Positions 47,736-56,192 of a DNA stretch of 64,000 bases are shown piece after piece; position 1 is the first letter of the stretch, and every line of letters begins with the position of its first letter. This stretch comes from Chitinophagales bacterium (GTDB lineage: Bacteria > Bacteroidota > Bacteroidia > Chitinophagales > JADIYW01), in the NCBI GenBank assembly GCA_019694955.1, contig JAIBAX010000016.1, positions 1 to 64,000 of the forward strand. The letters are read 5' to 3'. Position numbers and translations under genes: made by a program. Below the pieces are notes generated by a model, which worked only from the letters and a program-made list of their open reading frames with translations, was not told the DNA's origin and did no database searches.

Positions 47736-47848
47736 TTCCGTTTATCTTACCCATTGTTGTTTTCCTCATTATAGGAGCAGTGGTGTACGCCATTCGCGAT
47801 TTTAATAAAATGAACAAAAAGGATAAGGATAAATTTAACCTTCCTTGA
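47714..47848 (+). CDS. small single-helix membrane protein (44 residues)
   Basis: ATG inside the last codons of trmB in another frame, 44 codons, ending 14 nt inside the tail of the convergent carbonic-anhydrase gene. The product has one hydrophobic helix (YLIPFILPIVVFLIIGAVVY) followed by a basic, Lys-rich tail (FNKMNKKDKDKFNLP). That is a typical small single-pass membrane protein, inside-positive at the C-terminus. Overlap with trmB implies translational coupling. Family unknown. Hydrophobic organisation and position make it more credible than a random ORF. Confidence 0.55.
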   Translation: MPKNDYLIPFILPIVVFLIIGAVVYAIRDFNKMNKKDKDKFNLP

Positions 47849-48353
47849 ACCATCCCGCATACATCACATAATTATTGGCGATGCGTTCGTTTTGGTCGGC
47901 AAAAGTTTCCGGTGAAATCGTTTTAACTTTCTTAGCAGGAATACCGGCATATATACTACCAGACTCCACACGTGTATTTTCCAGCACTACGGCACCAGCG
48001 GCAATAAGCGCATTTTTTTCTACATAAACATTGTCCATAACAATTGCACCCATGCCTACTAAAACGTTGTCTTCCAACGTACAACCATGTACCAAAGCAT
48101 TGTGACCGATAGAAACATTATTGCCGATGACGGTTTTTGTTTTTTGATAGGTGCAGTGTATCACGGCTCCATCCTGAACATTTACTTTGTTGCCCATTCG
48201 AATGCTGTTCACATCACCCCTGATTACCGTATTGAACCAAATACTACAATCATCGCCCATTACAACATCGCCAACAATGGTAGCATTTTCTGCTAGGTAG
48301 CAGTTTGAGCCGAAACTAGGCGTATTTCCGTTCACTGATTTTATTAATGCCAT
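47835..48353 (-). CDS. gamma-carbonic-anhydrase-like hexapeptide protein
   Basis: 172 residues. Left-handed beta-helix of hexapeptide repeats (ATIVGDVVMGDDCSIWFNTVIRGD). Three zinc-binding His are in place at about 66, 84 and 89 (AVIHCT, SIGHNALVHGC), as in Cam/YrdA-type trimers. The C-terminal helix closes with YAGWFKEG. YrdA/PaaY relatives bind zinc, but many show weak or no carbonic anhydrase activity, so the reaction is uncertain. Cytosolic. Followed downstream by the convergent small membrane-protein gene. Confidence 0.9.
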   Translation of the reverse strand: MALIKSVNGNTPSFGSNCYLAENATIVGDVVMGDDCSIWFNTVIRGDVNSIRMGNKVNVQDGAVIHCTYQKTKTVIGNNVSIGHNALVHGCTLEDNVLVGMGAIVMDNVYVEKNALIAAGAVVLENTRVESGSIYAGIPAKKVKTISPETFADQNERIANNYVMYAGWFKEG

Positions 48354-48367
48354 AAACTTGTTTTATA

Positions 48368-48964
48368 TTATGATTGCTTTTTATTGTATTTATTATCTTT
48401 CCATTTGTTCGTTCCCTTTTCACTATCTGCAATGAGTTCATGTAAGCGTTTCAATTGCGTTGCTTCTTGCTTTGCACTCATTACCCAATTAGAAGAAGGT
48501 TTTCTATAGGATGGTGCAAGCGATTGGAAATATTCCCAGGCGACTTTATTTGCTTTAAATAATTGCTCATATGCCGATGAAAATTTGACTTCTTCCTTTT
48601 CAAAAGAATATATTTTTGATTTATGTTCTGTCCTATGATTAAAAGCATCTAATCCCGACTTCGTCATGAGTCCGGCTTTTATTAAATGTTCAACTTTTTT
48701 TATGTTTACGGCACTCCAAATGCTTGTTTTCTTTCGAGGCGTAAAGCGTATCATATAACTTTCATTATCAATGGAGTATTTAACACCATCTATCCAACCA
48801 AAACAAAGTGCCATATCAACCGACTGAGACCAATTCATGGAAGGTTTGCCGGATTTCACTTTATAAAAACCAATATATACTTCGGATTCTTTATTATGGT
48901 TATATTCCAGCCACTTTCTAAATGCTTCCGGTGTTTCAAAAAATATGGGTATCATAAAAATCAC
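48368..48964 (-). CDS. YdeI/OmpD-associated-type protein
   Basis: 198 residues. Matches the bacteriocin-protection YdeI/OmpD-associated family: EAFRKWLEYNHNKESEVYIGFYK at the N-terminus, SVDMALCFGWIDGVKYSID, YMIRFTPRKKTSIWSAVNIKKVEHLIKAGLMT and a C-terminal helical PSSNWVMSAKQEATQLKRL. Soluble, no signal peptide. The function in this phylum is not established. Start at 48964, or three codons later at a second Met. It directly follows the glycosidase gene by 6 nt and could be co-transcribed. Confidence 0.85.
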   Translation of the reverse strand: MIFMIPIFFETPEAFRKWLEYNHNKESEVYIGFYKVKSGKPSMNWSQSVDMALCFGWIDGVKYSIDNESYMIRFTPRKKTSIWSAVNIKKVEHLIKAGLMTKSGLDAFNHRTEHKSKIYSFEKEEVKFSSAYEQLFKANKVAWEYFQSLAPSYRKPSSNWVMSAKQEATQLKRLHELIADSEKGTNKWKDNKYNKKQS

Positions 48965-48970
48965 TCAACA

Positions 48971-50164
48971 CTAATAAGTATCATTCACTTCTAAAGTACC
49001 TGTTTTAGTGAATGTATGCATGAAATGCCCGGCTTCAGTCATCGTTCTTTCCATCGTCTCAAAATTTACACGAACTAACCCAAACCGATAGGCGGTACCT
49101 AAGTTCCATTCATGGTTATCAAAAGTTGACCAATGAAAATAACCCCTAATATCAACGCCATCTTGTATGGCCTTATGCATCCAATAAAGATATTCTTTGA
49201 TGCTTTCAATTCTAAAAGCAGGGTCGTTTGTACATACACCACTTTCTGTAATGATAATAGGTTTCTTATACCGCTTCCAAAATCGGTGAATGATGTGATA
49301 AAACTCTTCCGGTTTATATTCCCACATGTCATCATGTCGGCGACCTAACTTTGCCAATACACCGGGGTTATCGATTTCTGTAACTGGCAATGGTCGGAAA
49401 GGCATGCGTGCATAATAGCTAATTCCTTGAAAATCAACGCGTTTGAAATGATCTCCACCGTATGTCATAAACCAGTAATCGAAAATTTTCGCCAAGATAT
49501 GTCCCGGAAAAACTTCTCCGACAAATTTAACCGTATTCTTACTGATGCCGACAGGTGTCTCCGGAAAACGAGACTTGATGATATCATATGCTTCTTTATG
49601 TGCGGCACTTACATTTTTTAATACACGTCTGGCGAGCCATATTTTTCCCTTCTTAAAAGGTGGAAAATTGCCCATGATCCATCCATTGCTGATATATACC
49701 ATGGGTTCATTAAACGTATTCCAGATATCTGCATGATGCCCGAAGGTCGTCACCAATTTCTTCACGAAATCCAAGAACATGGGAATATTTTCCTTTTTCT
49801 CAAAACCACCTGCTTTGGCAAACCAATTGGGATTGGTAAAATGATGTATCACCAGCATAATTTTTTCACCACGAGCTTTCAGCTTCTCAAAAAAATCATG
49901 GTAACCTTCAACGGCTAATGGATCAAACTCACCATACGGACTGTGTTGTAGTTTTGCCCAATCCAAAGACATCCGATACCAAGGCGCGAGATAGCAGATG
50001 TTTTCCAAATCTATGTCCCTGTATTGCTCATGCATGCTGCACTTATCGAAAATAGTGCCGTCTTTACACTTTACCCCTTTCCATTCATGGTCGGATGCTG
50101 TTTCGATTTGGTAGGCGGCAGTGGAAGTACCCCAAATAAAATCGGCAGGAAATTGAATCTTCAT
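48971..50164 (-). CDS. glycoside hydrolase family 1 (beta-glycosidase)
   Basis: 397 residues, about 50 shorter than typical GH1. FPADFIWGTSTAAYQIE at the N-terminus is diagnostic. The acid/base Glu153 lies in WNTFNEPMVY and the nucleophile Glu307 in IIITESGV. RMSLDWAKLQ and GYFHWSTFDNHEWNLGTAYRFGLV complete the barrel. The segment after the first strand is short (EWKGVKCKDGTIFDKCSMH) and the usual 6-phosphate-binding residues are not obvious, so a plain beta-glucosidase or beta-galactosidase is more likely than a phospho form. No signal peptide, so intracellular. Confidence 0.92.
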   Translation of the reverse strand: MKIQFPADFIWGTSTAAYQIETASDHEWKGVKCKDGTIFDKCSMHEQYRDIDLENICYLAPWYRMSLDWAKLQHSPYGEFDPLAVEGYHDFFEKLKARGEKIMLVIHHFTNPNWFAKAGGFEKKENIPMFLDFVKKLVTTFGHHADIWNTFNEPMVYISNGWIMGNFPPFKKGKIWLARRVLKNVSAAHKEAYDIIKSRFPETPVGISKNTVKFVGEVFPGHILAKIFDYWFMTYGGDHFKRVDFQGISYYARMPFRPLPVTEIDNPGVLAKLGRRHDDMWEYKPEEFYHIIHRFWKRYKKPIIITESGVCTNDPAFRIESIKEYLYWMHKAIQDGVDIRGYFHWSTFDNHEWNLGTAYRFGLVRVNFETMERTMTEAGHFMHTFTKTGTLEVNDTY

Positions 50165-50256
50165 CTGAAAAATAATTTGTCTTTGTTCATAACAAATATA
50201 AGGCTTTCAAAATTATTGAACGGTATTTAATAGCGTTTCCTTATTTTTGAGCTATC

Positions 50257-50808
50257 ATGGCGGCAAAGATTCAAAAAGGTGCAAATAGCCTACGCATTAG
50301 GATTCCTGTAAAAAAGAACCCTTATGTCATTATCCCGATGATATTGCTATGTTTGTTTTGGGTGCCATCTTTGGCATTTTTTGTTAGCAAGTCGTTGTTA
50401 ATGAACGATTTCCTCATTCGCATTTTTTGGCTTTCGCTATTGGTTATAACCATTGCATCCGGCACAGCCTTGCTCACGATTCTATTTTGGATGTTATTTG
50501 GACACGAAGAAATTTATATTACAGAACAAGATTTTATTACTATGAAGCCCTTGGTTTTTTATGTGAGAAACAATCGCTACCATACCAAGGAAATTAAAGA
50601 CTTCAGAGTAGACAAAGAATCATACAAGAAAATGGTAAATGGAGAATGGAAGGAAGATTTTCGAACCATCATTTCCTTCTCTGTACCTGAAAAACAGGTG
50701 ATTTTTGGACGCGGCATCGATATGCACGATGCAGAATTAATATTAATCAATCTTGCCTCCAGTGGATTCCTGACAGATCAGCAGTTTTATACTGTTCATA
50801 AAAGTTGA
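50257..50808 (+). CDS. two-helix membrane protein, unknown
   Basis: 183 residues. Two membrane segments (VIIPMILLCLFWVPSLAFFV and RIFWLSLLVITIASGTALLTILFWMLFG) followed by a cytoplasmic domain of about 85 residues with alternating strands (IYITEQDFITMKPLVFYV, TIISFSVPEKQVIFGRGI) that could be a PH-like or bPH fold; that is a guess. A -7 box TATTTTTG lies just before the start. The nitrilase-family gene follows after 13 nt, so they likely form one unit. Confidence 0.7.
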   Translation: MAAKIQKGANSLRIRIPVKKNPYVIIPMILLCLFWVPSLAFFVSKSLLMNDFLIRIFWLSLLVITIASGTALLTILFWMLFGHEEIYITEQDFITMKPLVFYVRNNRYHTKEIKDFRVDKESYKKMVNGEWKEDFRTIISFSVPEKQVIFGRGIDMHDAELILINLASSGFLTDQQFYTVHKS

Positions 50809-50821
50809 TAATGAACGTTTT

Positions 50822-51937
50822 ATGAAAAAGGGACTGTGGATTTTTATTGTTTTATTGTTGGTATATAATATTTGGAGTGCTTCGGGTAGAAAGAAAACGT
50901 GGAACAATTTTTTTCATCCTGAAAAGATTGTTTGTTCAAGTTACCAAACAGATAGCTTCCAACACAATATTGTCGGCATACAACCTTACTTGCAGGAAAC
51001 AGATTATCGCAATAAAGAAGTTTTTCTTAAAAAAATGGATGCTTATTTTTCTTTAGCACAAAAGAAAGGATATTTTAAAAGCAAACATACCATTGTAGTT
51101 CTGCCGGAATATATTGGCACATGGCTCGTTGTGCTGGAGGAGAAAAACAGCGTTTTTGATGCGATTTCTATTAAAGATGCCATGAAAAAAATGGTATTTT
51201 CGAATATTTGCTCATTTGGGTTAAATCGAATTTGCCATCAAGGAGATGAACAGGCTTTATTCAATATGAAAGCAAAAAAGATGAAAAGAACATATGTAGA
51301 GGTGTTTTCTTTTCTTGCCAAGCAATACCATGTTCAAATTGTTGCTGGTTCAATTGTTTTGCCGAATCCTTCAGTAAAGGATGGGCAGCTTGTCATAGCA
51401 AAAGGAGCGCTGTATAATACAAGTGTTGTTTTTTCTCCGGAGGGTAAAATTATAGAAATTATTAAAAAACAATATCCCATTGAAGCGGAACAGGGCTTCA
51501 CACAGCGGAATTTAGATAAACATCCCGTTGGTTGCTATAAATTTGGTGGACAAAAAATTGGTGTGATGGTTTGTGCAGACTCTTGGTTTCCATCGGCGTA
51601 TGATGGAGTGAAGGATTGTGCCGTTTTAGCCATTCCATCCTTGGCAGGGGAAAAGTCAGAATGGTTGGCGCCTTGGAAAGGTTATAATGGTGCAAAAGCA
51701 CCTGCGGATGTGGATACAAACGATATTGGCAATATTTCCGAAGAAGCCGCTTGGATTTTATACAGCATGTGTGGACGGGCAAAGTATTATAACATACATT
51801 ACGGCATGAATGTGTTTTTCTCCGGAAATATTTGGGAAATGCAAATAGATGGTAAAATGATTGTTTTAGAAAATGACCAATCTATAATCGTTGATTATCA
51901 ACGCTTCGGACAAATCGTAAACTTGGACTACCCTTGA
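50822..51937 (+). CDS. membrane-anchored carbon-nitrogen hydrolase (nitrilase family)
   Basis: 371 residues. An N-terminal hydrophobic anchor (LWIFIVLLLVYNIW) precedes a CN-hydrolase domain. The catalytic triad is readable: Glu96 in VVLPEYIGTW, Lys215/216 in EIIKKQYPIEAEQGF and Cys251 in GVMVCADSWFP. Substrate is unknown. The anchor would place the domain outside the cytoplasm, unusual outside the Lnt apolipoprotein N-acyltransferases; it lacks Lnt's multi-helix N-terminal domain. Encoded with the preceding two-helix protein. Confidence 0.8.
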   Translation: MKKGLWIFIVLLLVYNIWSASGRKKTWNNFFHPEKIVCSSYQTDSFQHNIVGIQPYLQETDYRNKEVFLKKMDAYFSLAQKKGYFKSKHTIVVLPEYIGTWLVVLEEKNSVFDAISIKDAMKKMVFSNICSFGLNRICHQGDEQALFNMKAKKMKRTYVEVFSFLAKQYHVQIVAGSIVLPNPSVKDGQLVIAKGALYNTSVVFSPEGKIIEIIKKQYPIEAEQGFTQRNLDKHPVGCYKFGGQKIGVMVCADSWFPSAYDGVKDCAVLAIPSLAGEKSEWLAPWKGYNGAKAPADVDTNDIGNISEEAAWILYSMCGRAKYYNIHYGMNVFFSGNIWEMQIDGKMIVLENDQSIIVDYQRFGQIVNLDYP

Positions 51938-51940
51938 AAA

Positions 51941-52642
51941 TCAATATTTTATTTGAAATTGTGAATAATTAATGTTTCCATTAAATACATTAGAAACAAT
52001 ATTATTCATTCTTAATCGCAATCGTGTTTTAAAATCATCTTCATAAATAGGTACCGAAGTGATAACAATTTCTTCTGGTGGTAAAATAACTGATTTCAGC
52101 CCGACACCACAATAAGGAAAAAACACCTCTTCAATTGGCAACCAATTTCCTGTGGAGTCTGTAGCTTCTAAAAACATGGGAAGCTCATCGCCACTACAAA
52201 GAAAAGCGTTTATTGTTCCAATATTCATTATCATCACCGGAAATGCATTATATCCGGTATTATAGAAAATATTATCTATGAGTTGAGTTGTGTCAACTAA
52301 AATACTAAGTCGGGATTTTCTGGAAGAATTGCCTAGAGGATAATATTCTTTTGAATGAAGATCTAGAGAATTAGAGTGCTTTTTTGTTTTTTGAATTGTG
52401 CTATCTTCATTTACTATATTTGGTAAGTTAAGTGCTCTTAAAAAATGATTTACTTGAATAGTATCAGAATATTTTCCAATATATAGAAATCTATAATACC
52501 CATTTGTTTTATATTTTTCAATTTTATTGGCTACTAAAAAGTGAAAATTAGATTGAAGCGTTGGAACAGGGTAATTGAATACACTTGGCCTTGGATTACA
52601 ACTTAATAATAAAAGACATATAATATACAACAACGGTTTCAC
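51941..52642 (-). CDS. lipoprotein of unknown function
   Basis: 233 residues. Lipobox LLLSC after a short signal, so a lipoprotein. The mature part has no motif I recognise; it is mixed alpha/beta with two Cys (FLCSGDE, PYCGVG). It precedes nothing obvious on its own strand and is 5 nt downstream of the acyltransferase gene, so it is probably the last gene of that operon. The stop lies close to the convergent nitrilase gene. Confidence 0.7.
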   Translation of the reverse strand: MKPLLYIICLLLLSCNPRPSVFNYPVPTLQSNFHFLVANKIEKYKTNGYYRFLYIGKYSDTIQVNHFLRALNLPNIVNEDSTIQKTKKHSNSLDLHSKEYYPLGNSSRKSRLSILVDTTQLIDNIFYNTGYNAFPVMIMNIGTINAFLCSGDELPMFLEATDSTGNWLPIEEVFFPYCGVGLKSVILPPEEIVITSVPIYEDDFKTRLRLRMNNIVSNVFNGNINYSQFQIKY

Positions 52643-52647
52643 AAGGC

Positions 52648-53877
52648 TTAGACAAACTTCTTTTTAAACTTGAGAAAGTAAGATTCAAAATATTTATAAG
52701 AAAGTTTTCCTACGCCTATAATCATAATCCAAATAATTATGAAACTGATGATTTGCAAAACAAAACTTTCCCCAATCATCTTCTGTGATAAAATCTGATT
52801 GGCAAAAATGAAGAATAGTAAAATGGTAGAAGTTTGTAAGATATACATGCCATAAGAAATCTTCCCAAGTTCAACAAAAAAGGGACGCTTAAAGATCGAA
52901 AACCTTCTTATATTTTCTAATATCATAATCAAAAATAGGGCAGACAATATATTTATCATCGAGTAAATATATAAGGGTTGTCCATATTCTATCATATAGT
53001 AAGGTTCCATCATAGCCTCCCTGAATGAAAGCCCGTCGCGTTGCATAATTAAAGAGGTGACAAAGAAGGTTACAGCAAAATATAAAACAAAAATCGTCCA
53101 AAAAACTGGCTGTATATATTTCTTATATTTTGACCAATCTACCAAGGGTATTAAGGTGCCTAAGCAAAGCGAATCTAACTGAAAGATCGTATGATGGTGG
53201 ATAATCCACGAAATAATAAATTTTTTCTCATATCCCGGAATGGAACTGTTTTCAGGAAAATATCCATTTAAATAGCTAACGCCGAAAATCCTGAGGAATG
53301 GACTAATAACAATAATGGTTAAAAGGACGCGCTTGAGGTTTTTTTCGGAAAGAAAATATACCAAAAAAGGAATAATCAGGTAAAATTGTTCTTCTAAACT
53401 CAGCGACCACAAAGGCGCAAACATCGGCGAACTCCTAAAGTTTTGACCGAGATTAAAATTTATAATATCCTTTATATTATAAGTATAGGTGAAGAGAAAT
53501 TTTGCATTATGCTTGAATTCCAAATAAATATTATATAAATGCTCGTTTTTGGAATGCGCAAATTTTATTGATAGCAACAACCAAAACAATAGAAATGAAA
53601 AATATAAAGGGAAAATTCTGAATGCGCGCCGTGCGTAAAAATTTTTAATCAACTTTCCAAAGCTATATTGCTTTTCCTTGTCAATTAATAACAACATAGA
53701 AATCAAATACCCAGACATCACAAAAAACATTTGCAACCCTACCCATCCAAATCCATATGGAACACGTACCATGGATAATGGAATGTGATGACTGATAAGA
53801 ATTAAGCTGAAAAACCCCCTAACGCCATCAAACTCCGGAATATAATGTAGCTTTCGCTTTTGTATTGCATTATTCAT
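52648..53877 (-). CDS. acyltransferase-3 (OafA-like) membrane protein
   Basis: 409 residues with about ten membrane helices. ISHHIPLSMVRVPYGFGWVGLQMFFVMSGYLI carries the catalytic-type His and the acyltransferase-3 signature, followed by ARRAFRIFPLYFSFL and LWSLSLEEQFYLIIPFLVYFL. The enzyme transfers acyl groups from cytoplasmic acyl-CoA to sugars of surface glycans. It has no SGNH domain. The start overlaps the preceding paralogue by 4 nt, and the two proteins are clearly related, a tandem duplication. Confidence 0.9.
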   Translation of the reverse strand: MNNAIQKRKLHYIPEFDGVRGFFSLILISHHIPLSMVRVPYGFGWVGLQMFFVMSGYLISMLLLIDKEKQYSFGKLIKNFYARRAFRIFPLYFSFLLFWLLLSIKFAHSKNEHLYNIYLEFKHNAKFLFTYTYNIKDIINFNLGQNFRSSPMFAPLWSLSLEEQFYLIIPFLVYFLSEKNLKRVLLTIIVISPFLRIFGVSYLNGYFPENSSIPGYEKKFIISWIIHHHTIFQLDSLCLGTLIPLVDWSKYKKYIQPVFWTIFVLYFAVTFFVTSLIMQRDGLSFREAMMEPYYMIEYGQPLYIYSMINILSALFLIMILENIRRFSIFKRPFFVELGKISYGMYILQTSTILLFFIFANQILSQKMIGESFVLQIISFIIIWIMIIGVGKLSYKYFESYFLKFKKKFV

Positions 53878-55139
53878 GAGCGCTTGGCTTTATCAATTTT
53901 TGCTTTAAGTTGAAGAAAATATGTCTCAAAATATCGGAAACTCAGCTCAGAAATAAGGATAAGAATGATATAAAATCCTACTACAAAAACAATTTCCCAT
54001 AAAACGTTTCCATATACTCTATTAATGAGGTTTTTGTGAAGTATAATCTTTGGTCCAAACACCCATATGGCTAAATACAACACTAAAACGATATAATGAT
54101 ACACATATAAACCATAAGATATTTGACCCATTCTGATAAAAAACTTGTGTTCAAATATTTTAAAAGGATTGTTCTCTCTGAATGTTACTATGATTAACGC
54201 AGCCATCAATACATTTACCAAGGTATACATGTATAAATATTGGTGGTTGCTTACTAAAACGGTGTGTTCTAGTAGTGCTTCATAGAGATTTGGCTTTATG
54301 CCATTCTGTACATCAGACCATCCATTGAATAGAACCACCGCCAGAAATACAACAAAAATACCCCAAAATACACGAACAGGTTTTTTGATCCAACTAAAGT
54401 CAAACAATGCGAGACATCCCCCAAGGGATAAAGCGTCCAATTGAAACAAGGTATTTCTATGTAAAATCCAACTAATCAATTCCTTTTTGTTGAAATCAGG
54501 GATAGTACTCAATGTTTCGGGAACATGCACGTTCATGTAATTATATCCTAACAAGCGTATAATAGGCGACAAAACAACCACAGCAACTAAAAACCTTTTT
54601 AGGTTCTTCACGGATAAGAAATATACAATTATAGGATAAAAAATATAGAATTGTTCCTCCAAACTTAGCGACCATAGATGTGCAAATACAGGAGAGATAT
54701 TATATGGCAATCCATGCTTAAAGTTAAACCACTCTTTGAGATTATACGTATAAGAAAATAGATAACCCCAATTTTGCGACAGTTCGGGCCAAATCTTTGC
54801 TTTCTCGTTCCAAATGGCAGAGTCTTTTGTGGCAAATCCCAATAAAAGCATTAAAAAGATGAAAAAGAAATACAGTGGAAAAATCCGATATATCCTTTTG
54901 GTATAAAATCTGGAAGCAAATTCCTTGAAAGCATATTTCTTGTCATTCACCAATATCATGGTAATCAGGTATCCGGACATCACAAAGAATAATTGCAAAA
55001 TCTCCCAGCCAAAAGCAAAGGGAACCCGGAAAAACAATACCGGCAGGTGATGGGAGATGATGATGATGCAAAACACCCCCCGAATCCCATCAAATGCCGG
55101 AATATATTTTAATTTTCTCGTACTTGCCTGTTCTGCCAT
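53874..55139 (-). CDS. acyltransferase-3 (OafA-like) membrane protein, paralogue
   Basis: 421 residues, same architecture as its neighbour: IISHHLPVLFFRVPFAFGWEILQLFFVMSGYLI, YTKRIYRIFPLYFFFI, HLWSLSLEEQFYIFYP. The two share the order and identity of the motifs but differ in loop lengths, suggesting an old duplication and possibly different acceptor positions. Likely role: O-acylation of an exported polysaccharide. Sits 9 nt after the sulfotransferase gene on the same strand, so the group reads sulfotransferase, acyltransferase, acyltransferase, lipoprotein. Confidence 0.9.
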   Translation of the reverse strand: MAEQASTRKLKYIPAFDGIRGVFCIIIISHHLPVLFFRVPFAFGWEILQLFFVMSGYLITMILVNDKKYAFKEFASRFYTKRIYRIFPLYFFFIFLMLLLGFATKDSAIWNEKAKIWPELSQNWGYLFSYTYNLKEWFNFKHGLPYNISPVFAHLWSLSLEEQFYIFYPIIVYFLSVKNLKRFLVAVVVLSPIIRLLGYNYMNVHVPETLSTIPDFNKKELISWILHRNTLFQLDALSLGGCLALFDFSWIKKPVRVFWGIFVVFLAVVLFNGWSDVQNGIKPNLYEALLEHTVLVSNHQYLYMYTLVNVLMAALIIVTFRENNPFKIFEHKFFIRMGQISYGLYVYHYIVLVLYLAIWVFGPKIILHKNLINRVYGNVLWEIVFVVGFYIILILISELSFRYFETYFLQLKAKIDKAKRS

Positions 55140-55148
55140 AACTATCGT

Positions 55149-56012
55149 TTAAACAATTTCATTATATCCCAACTGAACCAACAAGGGATCTTTTTTTATT
55201 TGTTCATAATACTTTTTGCAAGCATCATCATTCAAGAAAGCATATCTTCTGCTTTCTTGAATGCCGGAAGCAGTTTGTTTAATTTGCGTCTCACTGACAT
55301 TCAACTGACAAAAATCTGCCAACGCCTTCAAATATGGTTCCGGAGATGCCAAAAATGCCTCATATTGTATTGAAATACAACGACCTTTAAATGCCTCTTC
55401 CACGTGGAGCGCCTTTTCTACGTAAGCTGTCCACACCCGATAACCTTGTTCTAAATTCGTGATAGTAAAATTTTGGTGGTACTTATATGCTACCATGAAA
55501 AACAATTTTAACCGCTTTTTCCAAGTAAGTTTAAAGCGGTTTCGCTTGATAGCATCTCTTTTTATAAAACTTACTGCCGTATCTAAAGGATGGCGATAAA
55601 TATGTATAACCTTTGCTTGTGGAAATATTTCTTTCCAAAGATCTATGGTAAAGGTGTTCTGTGGTTCCTTCCATCCCCAGGGAAAATCTAATTGCTCTAT
55701 GCTTTTATATTTATTAAAATATTTGCCACCCAAAAATTCCTTGCGTTTTCGGGATGAAAGATAATACCTGAATCCGCCCACAACCTCTTGCTTACATCCT
55801 TCCGTCATTAGCAGCATGTTAGTAGGCATATCTACTTTGGACGTACCCACACGAAAAGCCCACTTGTTTATTTTATAAAAGAAAAGAGATTCGTGATTAT
55901 CATCTTTCTTGTCTCCAACAAATAAACCTAATTCCTCCAGCATCTGCGTAACCATAGTGGTTCCGGAACGATGCATGCCAAGTATGATGATTGGTTGCTG
56001 CGGTTGAGACAT
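55149..56012 (-). CDS. sulfotransferase
   Basis: 287 residues from the ATG at 56012. PAPS-dependent sulfotransferase fold: the 5'-phosphosulfate loop ILGMHRSGTTMVTQML lies near the N-terminus and the 3'-phosphate motif VIHIYRHPLDTAVSFIKRD near the middle. Such bacterial enzymes sulfate glycans or lipids. In context, with two O-acyltransferases, a surface polysaccharide substrate is likely. A longer frame from 56063 exists, but a -7 box (56018-56025) ends 5 nt before the chosen ATG, so the message would be nearly leaderless. Confidence 0.88.
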   Translation of the reverse strand: MSQPQQPIIILGMHRSGTTMVTQMLEELGLFVGDKKDDNHESLFFYKINKWAFRVGTSKVDMPTNMLLMTEGCKQEVVGGFRYYLSSRKRKEFLGGKYFNKYKSIEQLDFPWGWKEPQNTFTIDLWKEIFPQAKVIHIYRHPLDTAVSFIKRDAIKRNRFKLTWKKRLKLFFMVAYKYHQNFTITNLEQGYRVWTAYVEKALHVEEAFKGRCISIQYEAFLASPEPYLKALADFCQLNVSETQIKQTASGIQESRRYAFLNDDACKKYYEQIKKDPLLVQLGYNEIV

Positions 56013-56017
56013 AACGG

Positions 56018-56025
56018 CAAATATA
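56018..56025 (-). promoter_or_regulatory. -7 box for the sulfotransferase operon
   Basis: Minus-strand TATATTTG followed by CCGTT and ATG. It places +1 at or within two bases of the start codon. Confidence 0.6.
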
Positions 56026-56105
56026 AAGAATATTTTTGTTGATTTTTGAAGGAACCACAACACTTATAGAATGCATGAAGATGGAACGTTCAATTTTTTG
56101 GAAGT

Positions 56106-56188
56106 GAACGCTGATGACACAGGTTTTTTTGATTTTTCGCAGATGAATAATCCGGTTAAATCAACAGTATCAGCGTATTCAGTGTTCT
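56106..56188. repeat. dispersed intergenic repeat (GAACGCTGAT type)
   Basis: GAACGCTGATGACACAGG at one end and ATCAGCGTATTCAGTG at the other, with CGCTGAT/ATCAGCG perfectly inverted. This matches, from memory, a widespread intergenic palindrome of Bacteroidota. It lies between the metH C-terminal part and the sulfotransferase promoter; it may terminate metH transcription in the other direction. Confidence 0.6.
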
Positions 56189-56192
56189 ATTT

